Below, one piece after another: positions 47,445 to 56,293 of a stretch of 64,000 bases of DNA (position 1 is the stretch's first letter; the number at the start of each line of letters is the position of its first letter). Made by a program: the position numbers and the translations under genes. The notes under the pieces were generated by a model. It made no database searches and was not told the origin of the DNA. It worked only from the letters and a program-made list of their open reading frames with translations. The stretch spans positions 11,191-75,190 of the forward strand of contig CAYTUQ010000011.1 of the NCBI GenBank assembly GCA_964441235.1, written 5' to 3'. This DNA comes from BS750m-G69 sp964441235 (GTDB lineage: Bacteria > Fidelibacterota > UBA2242).

Positions 47445-49331
47445 ATGAAGACAAGTAGCGCAGAAAAAAAGAATATTTTCATTTTTTCAGCAGTAGTTTT
47501 GAATATTTTAACAGTTTTTTGCTTCCTAATTATTTTCGAGTTGCCATTAGTTGCTGGAGAGAAAGAGGAATTCGAATATTTTATTACTGTAAAAAATGAT
47601 AGATTGATGGATGGAAATAAAGTTTTTCGGTTTATTTCTTTCAATGTTCCCAATTTGCTTACAGTAGAAGATAATTTGCCATTCACAGAAACCAATCCCT
47701 GGCGTTTACCAAATAAGTTTGAAATAGAAGATGCTTTAAAAACCATCTGGCAGTTGGGTGGGCAAGTGGCACGCACCTATGTCATTACTGTTAGAAGAGA
47801 AGGCGAATCCGAAGAGATACCTCGCTTTGTTTTGGGACCGGGGAAATTTAACGAATCAGCATTTCAGACCCTGGATAAAATTTTAGCACTTGCAAATCAG
47901 TACGGTATACGATTGCTAATTCCTTTGGTAGACAACTGGAAATGGATGGGTGGTAAAACTCAATATGCAGCTTTTCGCGGGAAAAAACCTGCCAAATTCT
48001 GGACAGACGAGCAGATAAAGTCGGATTTTAGGAAAACCCTCGAGTTTATTTTAAATAGAAAAAACACAATAACGGGTATTCCATACAAAGAAGATAAAGC
48101 CGTTTTAGCCTGGGAATTGGGAAATGAACTCCGGGATGTGCCAATGGACTGGATCAATGAGATGGCGCAGTATATCAAATCTATCGATCCAAACCATCTG
48201 GTTAACGATGGCGTCCAAAGTCATTTTCTGCGGCAAGAGGTTATTGAAAGCCCATACATCGACATTTTGTCAACCCATCATTATGAACCAAATCCAATCG
48301 AGATGATTGATCATATTCGACAGGCGGCACAAAAAGCAAAGGGAAAAAAACCTTTCTATATTGGTGAATTCGGTTTCGTCACTCCAGGAGGTTTGGAAGA
48401 AGTAGTCAATAATATAATTGAAACTGAAAATATAAGTGGTGCTTTGCTCTGGAGCCTGCGTTTCCACAATCAAGATGGGGGTTTTTATTGGCATTCTGAA
48501 TTTTTTGGTCGTGAACTTTTTAAGGCTTACCATTTTCCGGGTTTTGATTCTGGCAAATTATATGGTGAACAAGAGACAATTAAGCTGATTCAAACAAAAG
48601 CCAGTGAAATAGTGGGTAAGAATAATTCTCAGCTCTCAATACCAGAGCCGCCAAATCTATTGCCTTTTAATGATGTTGCTTATATATCTTGGCAAGGTTC
48701 TGTTGGTACTTCCAGTTACATTATTGAACGGTCACAAAAATCTACTGGTCCCTGGAATATTATTGCAGAAAATATATCTGACGCAGCGGTCGCTTATCGG
48801 CCAATATTTAGTGATGAAAGTGTCGAAATTGGGAAGAAATATTTTTACAGGGTCAGAGCAAAAAATTGCAAAGGAGTGTCGAATCCTTCTAATGTGGTAG
48901 GTCTTGTAGAAGTAAAACATTGTATTTTAATTGATGAAATGGAAAATTTTATGAGAATGTACTACTTTTCTGATGGATTACAACTTGAATATAAGAACGC
49001 ACGTGATTTCAAAGAGGATTTCCATCGGATTAAAGGGGAAAAAGGTGCATATATTATATATTACACTTCTTATCCTCTTAGAGATATTAGAGTTTTTGTC
49101 TTTTCAAATCTTGGAAAAGATTGTTTAAAACTTACAGGTTCAAGAGATGGGACAGATTTTATTCCATTACTAATAAATCAAGAGAGTTTTGTAATATCTA
49201 CTGCTGATTATAATTATTATGAACCTATTCTCATTGACATTAATGATATACAAGATGAAATTTATTATTTGAAGATTGAATTTCTTAAGCCTTCACAAAT
49301 AAGCAGAGTAGAGATTGAATATGGATATTAA
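47445..49331 (+). CDS. GH5 beta-mannanase with FN3-like domain
   Basis: A 628-aa glycoside hydrolase that should cut beta-1,4-mannan. N-terminal hydrophobic helix (FIFSAVVLNILTVFCFLIIF) works as signal or anchor. Catalytic domain about residues 45-380: acid/base Glu in AWELGNEL, nucleophile Glu in YIGEFGFV, HHYEPNP before it. An FN3-like domain is at about 390-480 (YISWQGSVGTSSYIIERSQK), and about 150 C-terminal residues form a beta-rich unit I do not recognise. ATG 47445 is preferred over an upstream GTG. It overlaps the epimerase by 11 bases. Confidence 0.88.
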   Translation: MKTSSAEKKNIFIFSAVVLNILTVFCFLIIFELPLVAGEKEEFEYFITVKNDRLMDGNKVFRFISFNVPNLLTVEDNLPFTETNPWRLPNKFEIEDALKTIWQLGGQVARTYVITVRREGESEEIPRFVLGPGKFNESAFQTLDKILALANQYGIRLLIPLVDNWKWMGGKTQYAAFRGKKPAKFWTDEQIKSDFRKTLEFILNRKNTITGIPYKEDKAVLAWELGNELRDVPMDWINEMAQYIKSIDPNHLVNDGVQSHFLRQEVIESPYIDILSTHHYEPNPIEMIDHIRQAAQKAKGKKPFYIGEFGFVTPGGLEEVVNNIIETENISGALLWSLRFHNQDGGFYWHSEFFGRELFKAYHFPGFDSGKLYGEQETIKLIQTKASEIVGKNNSQLSIPEPPNLLPFNDVAYISWQGSVGTSSYIIERSQKSTGPWNIIAENISDAAVAYRPIFSDESVEIGKKYFYRVRAKNCKGVSNPSNVVGLVEVKHCILIDEMENFMRMYYFSDGLQLEYKNARDFKEDFHRIKGEKGAYIIYYTSYPLRDIRVFVFSNLGKDCLKLTGSRDGTDFIPLLINQESFVISTADYNYYEPILIDINDIQDEIYYLKIEFLKPSQISRVEIEYGY

Positions 49332-50538
49332 TCAATTGTCAAAATGGCGTAATGATGTTTTTAATGAATTAACTAATGATATTCTGCCTTTTTGGATGAA
49401 CAATACTATTGATAGAAAAAATGGCGGATTTTATGGCTGTATTACAAATAATTTAAAAAAGCTAGAAGATGCACCAAAGGGTCTTATCTTAAACAGTCGT
49501 ATTCTCTGGACATTTGCAGATGCTTATAATGCTTTTAAGAAAAAGGAATATTTAGATATAGCTAGTTATGCATATAATTATATGACTAAATATTTTTTCG
49601 ATTTTGAGTTTGGGGGTGCTTATTGGCTGTTAGACTCCGCAGGGAGAGCGGTTGATAATAAAAAGAAAACTTATGGCCAGGCATTTGTTATTTACGCTCT
49701 TGCAGAATATTATAGTGCAACGGGTTATAAAAAGGTTTTGGATCAGGCATTTTCTATTTTTGAGTTAATCGAAAAGTTTGGATACGATAATAAGTTTAAG
49801 GGCTATTTCGAAGCTTTTAACAGAAATTGGTCTATTGCCGAAGATATGCGTCTCAGTGATGTTGATATAAATGAGAAAAAATCTATGAATGCCCATTTGC
49901 ACCTATTGGAGTCGTATACAAATCTTTATAGAGTCAGTAAAGATGAAAAGGTAAGATATAAATTAGTTGAGCTGATAGATGTTTTTTTATCATTTATTAT
50001 TAACAAAAGAAGTTGTCACCTAAATTTATTTTTTGATGAAAAATGGGAAATAAAATCTAGAAACATCTCTTTTGGTCACGATATAGAATCTAGTTGGCTT
50101 CTATGCGAAGCTTCTGATTTGGTAAATGATTCTGAATTAAAACAAAGGGTATATGATATATCTAAAAAAATGGTTGAAGTAACTCAAGATGAGGGGCTAA
50201 ATGAAGAAGGTGGTATCTACCTGGAAAAAGAAAAAGATGGAACATTGCATAAAGAAGTAGACTGGTGGCTACAAGCAGAAGCTGTAATAGGATTTTTGAA
50301 TGCCTACCAATTGACAAATTCAGAGCCTTTCCTTGAGCAATCTTACGCATGTTGGAAATTCATTGAAAGATATCTTATTGATAAAGAATATGGTGAATGG
50401 TTTTATGAAGTTTCAGAAAAGGGGATACCAAACCCTAACTTATTTAAAGTTTCTGAGTGGAAAGGACCATATCACAACGGACGTGCTTGTATGGAAATAA
50501 TGAAGCGGTTAGATGCTATTTTGCAAAACAATAAGTGA
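49321..50538 (+). CDS. AGE-family epimerase, mannobiose/cellobiose 2-epimerase
   Basis: Turns beta-1,4-mannobiose into mannosyl-glucose; cytosolic. The 405 aa form an alpha/alpha barrel. Family motifs: LNSRILWTFADAY, KKTYGQAFVIYALAEYY, DMRLSDVDINEKKSMNAHLH, FGHDIESSWLLCEA and DWWLQAEAVIGFLNAYQ with the two catalytic His. It starts inside the GH5 end and is followed by GH130, the same gene order logic as the known mannobiose epimerase/phosphorylase route. Confidence 0.92.
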   Translation: MDINQLSKWRNDVFNELTNDILPFWMNNTIDRKNGGFYGCITNNLKKLEDAPKGLILNSRILWTFADAYNAFKKKEYLDIASYAYNYMTKYFFDFEFGGAYWLLDSAGRAVDNKKKTYGQAFVIYALAEYYSATGYKKVLDQAFSIFELIEKFGYDNKFKGYFEAFNRNWSIAEDMRLSDVDINEKKSMNAHLHLLESYTNLYRVSKDEKVRYKLVELIDVFLSFIINKRSCHLNLFFDEKWEIKSRNISFGHDIESSWLLCEASDLVNDSELKQRVYDISKKMVEVTQDEGLNEEGGIYLEKEKDGTLHKEVDWWLQAEAVIGFLNAYQLTNSEPFLEQSYACWKFIERYLIDKEYGEWFYEVSEKGIPNPNLFKVSEWKGPYHNGRACMEIMKRLDAILQNNK

Positions 50539-50554
50539 CTTTAAGAGTGAATAT

Positions 50555-51742
50555 ATGAATCAACGAGAATTTGAAAATGAAGTTAAGAATTTATTAAATG
50601 AACATGAAAAATTAATTAGAAGGAAAAATGAACCTTTACCGTCTAAGAATCACATTTTTAGACGTTACAAATATCCTATAATTACAGCTGAACACACCCC
50701 AATCTTTTGGCGGTTTGATTTGAACTATGATACAAATCCTAATCTTCTGGAAAGGTTAGGGATTAACTCCGCTTTTAATTGTGGTGCTACTAAATGTAAT
50801 GGACGTTACTGCTTGGTGGTTAGAGTAGAAGGATATGATCGTAAATCATTTTTTGCTGTAGCAGAGAGCTCTAATGGGATTGATAATTTTAGATTCTGGG
50901 ATTACCCTATTATTATGCCCGAGATTGATCGTCCAGATGTAAATGTTTATGATATTCGTTTAACCCAACATGAGGACAGCTGGATTTATGGCGTATTTTG
51001 TACTGAACGCAAAGACCCTAAAGCTCCTGAATGGGATACATTTTCAGCAGAAGCTCAAGCTGGAATTGCAAGAACAAAAGATTTGATTCACTGGGAACGT
51101 TTACCCAACTTGAAATCTCCCTCGCTCCAGCAGCGAAATGTGGTACTTCATCCTGAATTTGTAGATGGCAAATATGGATTTTACACGCGACCACAAGATG
51201 AATTTATTCAAACTCGTAAGGGTGGTGGAATTGGCTGGGGTTTGGTAGAAGATATTGAAAATCCTGTTATTACCGAGGAAATTATTATTCATCCAAAAGC
51301 CTACCATACTATCTATGAGGTTAAAAATGGTGAAGGACCTGCACCATTAAAAACCGATGAAGGCTGGATGCATCTGGCTCATGGGGTTCGCAATACCGCA
51401 GGTGGGCTACGATATGTACTTTATCTATATATGACTGACCTAAAAAAGCCATGGCAGATGACCCATCTTCCCGGGGGATATTTCCTGGCACCGGAAGGAG
51501 AGGAGAGGGTAGGAGATGTATCTAATGTCGTGTTCAGTAGTGGGTGGATTGCTGACGAGAATGGAAATGTGTTTATCTACTATGGTTCCTCAGATACTCG
51601 AACTCATGTTGTAACTACAACCCTGGAGAAACTTATTGACTATGTTGTTAATACACCAGAGGACCCGTTACGCTCGACTCTTTGTGTAAAACAACGAAAA
51701 GACTTAATCGATCGAAATTTGAAAATTGGTAGAGTCAAATAG
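50555..51742 (+). CDS. GH130 4-O-beta-D-mannosyl-D-glucose phosphorylase
   Basis: Splits mannosyl-glucose with phosphate to mannose-1-phosphate and glucose. The 395 aa match GH130 subfamily 1: NSAFNCGATKCNGRYCLVVR, the proton-donor Asp in DVNVYDIRLTQHEDSWIYG, CTERKDPKAPEWDTFSAEAQ and GWMHLAHGVRNTAGGLRYVL. Start at ATG 50555, 16 bases after the epimerase stop; an earlier frame start would overlap the epimerase. Confidence 0.94.
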   Translation: MNQREFENEVKNLLNEHEKLIRRKNEPLPSKNHIFRRYKYPIITAEHTPIFWRFDLNYDTNPNLLERLGINSAFNCGATKCNGRYCLVVRVEGYDRKSFFAVAESSNGIDNFRFWDYPIIMPEIDRPDVNVYDIRLTQHEDSWIYGVFCTERKDPKAPEWDTFSAEAQAGIARTKDLIHWERLPNLKSPSLQQRNVVLHPEFVDGKYGFYTRPQDEFIQTRKGGGIGWGLVEDIENPVITEEIIIHPKAYHTIYEVKNGEGPAPLKTDEGWMHLAHGVRNTAGGLRYVLYLYMTDLKKPWQMTHLPGGYFLAPEGEERVGDVSNVVFSSGWIADENGNVFIYYGSSDTRTHVVTTTLEKLIDYVVNTPEDPLRSTLCVKQRKDLIDRNLKIGRVK

Positions 51743-52031
51743 ATTATGATAAAATCAGTTAGGCACCAGGTATATGCCTGGCTCTTGACTAATATGAAAA
51801 GAAAACCATGGGGGCTACGGAGAAAATAATTAATTTTCTGTGTGATTCCATCTGGTTATCATTTAGATAAGGGGACAGTTTCTTTAGATTCGCACCAAAG
51901 ATTTGATAAACCGTGTGAAGATAAGTTGGGTATATTAATTTTACCTGCCTGTTCGGTACACAGGGAGGTAATAAACTGAGTAAAAATTTTTATTTTTCAG
52001 TCAATTTTATTTTTCTGAAACAGGAAAAATC
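51743..52031. other. Intergenic gap with a hairpin
   Basis: A TACCTGCCTGT / ACAGGGAGGTA palindrome lies at 51942-51970. The region may hold a promoter for the GH2 gene. No gene. Confidence 0.4.
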
Positions 52032-54617
52032 ATGTTCAAAAAATGCTGTTTTATCTTTATTTTTGTTGTTCAATATCAACTGAGCTTTTCTGAAAAAATG
52101 GAAACGAATATGGAAGTTATCAACATACATGAGCACTGGCAATTTAAGAAGGCATCCCAGAAGAATTGGATGGAGGCAGAAGTTCCCGGTTGTATTCATA
52201 CTGACTTGATAAAAAATAAGATCATAAAAGGCCCCTTCTATCGGACTGTTGAAAAGGAAATTCAGTGGATTGGAGAAGAGGATTGGGAATATCAGACAAC
52301 TTTTGATGTGCCTGATAAAATTTTGAAGAAAGAGAACGTTGAAATAATATTTAAAGGAATAGACACATACGCAGATATATATTTGAATGGCAATTTATTG
52401 ATTTCAACATACAATATGTTTCGAGAATGGCGGGTTAATGTTAAAGATATCCTTAAGGCAAAGGGTAATGCATTACATATTTACTTTCATAATGTGTTTA
52501 AAGTAGATTTACCTAAATGGGAAAATGCTCCCTTTAGACTATCTGCTTTTCCAAATAATGATCAATCTGACATCCAAATTGCTATGTATGCTCGTAAGGC
52601 TCAATTCCACTATGGCTGGGATTGGGGCCCTCGACTCATAACCTGCGGTATTTGGCGTCCGGTTCAGCTTATTGCCTGGAATGATTTTATAATCAGGGAT
52701 ATCTTTATTCGCCAGGATTCTGTTTCTAAAGAATGCGCCCAATTGACAGCTGTTGTGGAAGCAGAGGCTGCGGAGGAAGTGTCAGCACAATTGTGGTTTT
52801 ACCAGGGAGAGGTCGAAATAGATGAACAGTCCGTACAACTTATCACAGGTATGAATAAATTTGAGATTCCTATTGAGGTAGAAAATCCGCGTCTCTGGTG
52901 GACTAATGGTCTGGGAGAACAGTATCTATATAAATTTTCAGTTGAATTGCAAAATGGTAAGCATCATAAAGCCCAATCTGTTAAAACTGGCTTACGTGAT
53001 TTGAAAATTATTCGTGAAAAAGATGATCAAGGTACAAGTTTCTATGTTCAGTTAAATGGTATTCCTGTTTTTATGAAAGGAGCAAATTATATACCTCAAG
53101 ATAATTTTCAAAACCGCGTTACTCCTGAACGCTATGAATATCTCATTCGGTCAGCGGCTGAGTCTAATATGAATATGCTGCGAGTTTGGGGTGGCGGAAT
53201 TTACGAAAATGATATTTTTTATGAACTATGTGATAGGTACGGTATTCTGATCTGGCAGGATATGATGTTTGCTTGTGCGATGTATCCAGGCGATGAAAAT
53301 TTCCTGGAAAACGTCGAGCAGGAAGTTAGCCAAAATGTTAAACGACTACGAAATCATCCTTGTATAGCGCTTTATTGTGGTAACAATGAAAACGAAATTT
53401 CATGGTATCAATGGAACTGGAAGCAACAATATCCATCTGAAATTCAAGAAAAATATGAATCTGATTTACACAGATTGTTTTATCAAATTATTCCCGATGC
53501 AATTCAAAAGGTTGATCCGAAACGCTATTACCACCCAACTTCTCCCAATACTGGTTATAATAGCATTCCTATCAGTGAAGGTGATGTACATTACTGGGGA
53601 GTCTGGCATGGGCACGAACCTTTTAGCAGCTACCGGGATAATATCGGACGTTTCATGAGTGAGTATGGTTTCCAGTCCTATCCGGACATTTCATCAATTG
53701 AAAAATTCACTTTACCTGAAGATAGATATGTTAAATCTCCTGTTTTACTTGCTCATCAAAAGTGCTATGCAGATAAAAGAAGAAATAAGGAATATGCAGA
53801 AAGAATAATCCAGAACTATATGAAGCTTTATTACGGTTTTATACCGGAGGATTTTGAGGATTACGTTTATTTAACCCAGATTTTGCAGGTTCTGGGTATA
53901 ACAATGGCAATTGAATCTCACCGGGCAAATAAACTCTCCTGTATGGGGACAATGTACTGGCAGCTTAATGACTGCTGGCCTGTTATATCATGGTCAAGTA
54001 TTGATTATTATGGTAGATGGAAACCGTTACATTATAGAATAAAGGATAGATATAAAAATATTATTGTCACTGGTAAAGTTGAAAGCAACAACCTGGTTTT
54101 AAATGTAATATCGGATGGATTAGATGGTAAAAAGGTGGGATTGATGGTAAATATTTCTGATTTTAGGGGGCAAAAGTTGTGTAGTTTTAGTAAAGAGATG
54201 GAAATAAATCCCGATAAGCCGGTTACGATGAATCTTGAAAACTTAATAATGGAAGATTTAGTGAAAATAAAGAATAGAGTTTTTATTCTAATTAATTTAA
54301 TTGATGAAGATAAAAACGTAATTGAGCAGAAAATTCTTTTTATTGATGATTTAAAAAATTTAAAACTGGAAATACCCAATATTGATATTAAGGTCAAGAG
54401 AGAAGGGAAGAATTTTTTTATAAAATTAAATTCTGATATTTTTGTAAGAGATCTTGTTCTTTATTCAAACGCAGATGGACATTTTTCTGATAATTGTATC
54501 AATTTGTTGCCGAGTGAGAAAAAGACAATTGTATTTTACCCATCAAAGAGAATAAATAATGATGATTTAGAAGTTAAAATTAAAAGTTTAAATGGCCTCT
54601 ATTCTCTTTATAAATAA
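52032..54617 (+). CDS. GH2 beta-mannosidase
   Basis: An 861-aa exo-enzyme that removes terminal beta-mannose. Signal-like N-terminus CCFIFIFVVQYQLSFS suggests a periplasmic place. Mannosidase features: EAEVPGCIHTDLIKN, FHYGWDWGPRLITCGIWRP, acid/base Glu in YCGNNENEISW, nucleophile Glu in FMSEYGFQSYPD, CMGTMYWQLNDCWPVISW. The last 190 residues are AT-rich beta domains. It follows a 290-base gap, so it may be a second transcript. Confidence 0.93.
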   Translation: MFKKCCFIFIFVVQYQLSFSEKMETNMEVINIHEHWQFKKASQKNWMEAEVPGCIHTDLIKNKIIKGPFYRTVEKEIQWIGEEDWEYQTTFDVPDKILKKENVEIIFKGIDTYADIYLNGNLLISTYNMFREWRVNVKDILKAKGNALHIYFHNVFKVDLPKWENAPFRLSAFPNNDQSDIQIAMYARKAQFHYGWDWGPRLITCGIWRPVQLIAWNDFIIRDIFIRQDSVSKECAQLTAVVEAEAAEEVSAQLWFYQGEVEIDEQSVQLITGMNKFEIPIEVENPRLWWTNGLGEQYLYKFSVELQNGKHHKAQSVKTGLRDLKIIREKDDQGTSFYVQLNGIPVFMKGANYIPQDNFQNRVTPERYEYLIRSAAESNMNMLRVWGGGIYENDIFYELCDRYGILIWQDMMFACAMYPGDENFLENVEQEVSQNVKRLRNHPCIALYCGNNENEISWYQWNWKQQYPSEIQEKYESDLHRLFYQIIPDAIQKVDPKRYYHPTSPNTGYNSIPISEGDVHYWGVWHGHEPFSSYRDNIGRFMSEYGFQSYPDISSIEKFTLPEDRYVKSPVLLAHQKCYADKRRNKEYAERIIQNYMKLYYGFIPEDFEDYVYLTQILQVLGITMAIESHRANKLSCMGTMYWQLNDCWPVISWSSIDYYGRWKPLHYRIKDRYKNIIVTGKVESNNLVLNVISDGLDGKKVGLMVNISDFRGQKLCSFSKEMEINPDKPVTMNLENLIMEDLVKIKNRVFILINLIDEDKNVIEQKILFIDDLKNLKLEIPNIDIKVKREGKNFFIKLNSDIFVRDLVLYSNADGHFSDNCINLLPSEKKTIVFYPSKRINNDDLEVKIKSLNGLYSLYK

Positions 54618-54661
54618 ATAGATAGGTTACAATGAACAAACTGACGATGGATGTTTAGGTA

Positions 54662-55978
54662 ATGACTTTTGTTATTAGAAAAGTGCTGGTAAGGAATGTG
54701 TTATTTTTTAATCTTGTAATAGTATCTTTGCTTTTTTCGAAGGATAATTTTGTTTCGGTGAAGGGAAAGAATTTTTATATAGGTGATGAGAAGTATTTTT
54801 ATCTCGGTGTTAATATGTGGTATGGAGTAAATCTTGGTTCGGAAACAGAATACGGAAATAGGAAAAGACTTTTAAGGGAACTTGATCATTTAAGGTCACT
54901 AGGAATCAATAATTTGAGAATAATGGGTGCATCCGAAGGTGCTCAATTTAATACGGTGCGACCTTCTATCCAGCCAATGTTGGGTCAGTATGATGAAAAT
55001 GTGTTAATTGGGTTGGATTTTTTGCTAGATGAAATGTCGAGGCGCAATATGTATGCAGTTATTTTCCTGAATAATTATTGGGTTTGGTCTGGCGGTATGT
55101 CCCAATATGTATCCTGGATAACCGACAAGCCGGTTCCTAACCCATTTAAAGAAGAATATAGTTGGGATGAATTTATGGAATTTAGTGCACGATTTTATAG
55201 TATTGATGAGGCTCAAAAGTACTATCGTAACTATATAGAAATGTTATTAAATAGAAAAAATACAATTAATGGAAAGCTATATAGAGAAGACCCAACAATT
55301 ATGGCCTGGCAGTTAGCTAATGAACCCAGGCCGAGAAAAGGTAAGTTTGGTTTAAAAAATTTCGAGATTTTTAAACAATGGATTTTTGAAACAGCCGCCT
55401 ATATTAAATCTATAGATCCTGATCACTTAGTATCGATTGGTAATGAGGGTTTAGCTGGGTGCATGGAATCTGAAGAGCTATATCTGGATATTCACAACTC
55501 TAAAGATATTGATTATATGACTTTTCATCTTTGGGTATTGAATTGGGGGTGGTTTGATCCTCAAAATCCCGAAGCAACTTACTTTGAAGCTGAAGAAAAG
55601 GCAGTGAAATATATTCAACAACATATCGATTATGCAGAGCAATTGGGAAAACCGACGGTTCTGGAAGAATTTGGTTTTCCTCGGGATGGTCATTCCTATT
55701 CTCCATTTGCTTCCACAGTTTATAGGAATCACTACTATCAGATGGTATTTGAGACAATTTATCAGAATTCTATTCAGGGAGGACCTTTGGTGGCGAGTAA
55801 TTTCTGGATCTGGGCAGGTGAAGGAAAGCCAATATCTGAAGATCATATTTGGAGGCTTGGTGATCCTTATACAGGTGATCCTCCTCAGGAACCACAGGGT
55901 CGAAATTCTATTTTCAATACAGATTCTACTACCTTGGGAATTATAAAAGAGTACAGCAATAAAATGAACAATATATAA
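54662..55978 (+). CDS. GH5 (subfamily 7-like) beta-mannanase
   Basis: A 438-aa secreted endo-mannanase. Signal or anchor helix LFFNLVIVSLLFS. Catalytic core: GVNMWYGVNLGSETEYGNR, NLRIMGASEGAQ, NNYWVWSGGMSQYVSW, acid/base Glu in WQLANEPRP, DYMTFHLWVLNWGW and nucleophile Glu in TVLEEFGFPRDGH. These are the hallmarks of GH5_7. It lies 44 bases after the GH2 gene. No carbohydrate-binding module. Confidence 0.93.
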   Translation: MTFVIRKVLVRNVLFFNLVIVSLLFSKDNFVSVKGKNFYIGDEKYFYLGVNMWYGVNLGSETEYGNRKRLLRELDHLRSLGINNLRIMGASEGAQFNTVRPSIQPMLGQYDENVLIGLDFLLDEMSRRNMYAVIFLNNYWVWSGGMSQYVSWITDKPVPNPFKEEYSWDEFMEFSARFYSIDEAQKYYRNYIEMLLNRKNTINGKLYREDPTIMAWQLANEPRPRKGKFGLKNFEIFKQWIFETAAYIKSIDPDHLVSIGNEGLAGCMESEELYLDIHNSKDIDYMTFHLWVLNWGWFDPQNPEATYFEAEEKAVKYIQQHIDYAEQLGKPTVLEEFGFPRDGHSYSPFASTVYRNHYYQMVFETIYQNSIQGGPLVASNFWIWAGEGKPISEDHIWRLGDPYTGDPPQEPQGRNSIFNTDSTTLGIIKEYSNKMNNI

Positions 55979-56086
55979 GAAAGATTTTTTTATGTATTAG
56001 CTTCTATTTATTTTTCGTTAATTAACCGAAAATGGCGAAATTATGGTGTTTTTATGAAATATTATGCGAAAAATTTCAGAAATTTC

Positions 56087-56115
56087 TTGACAACTTTGTT
56101 GTGTTTAACTATATT
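56087..56115 (+). promoter_or_regulatory. Sigma-70-like promoter before the TonB receptor
   Basis: TTGACA, a 17-base spacer, TATATT. The start codon is 178 bases on, so the 5' leader would be long. The 315-base gap has no other recognised feature. Confidence 0.45.
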
Positions 56116-56293
56116 AAAATTAAATTGAAATTTGATTTAAAGTAAGATTAAATTTAGTTATTATTTTTGTAGATAAGTCACAAGTGATAATTAATTTAAA
56201 AGTAAGTTAGTTAAAACAAAAAAAAATGCTAATTTTTATGAATTTATATCAAGTCGCAATTTTAAATCTAATCTTAAGAAAAGAGATTAAAAA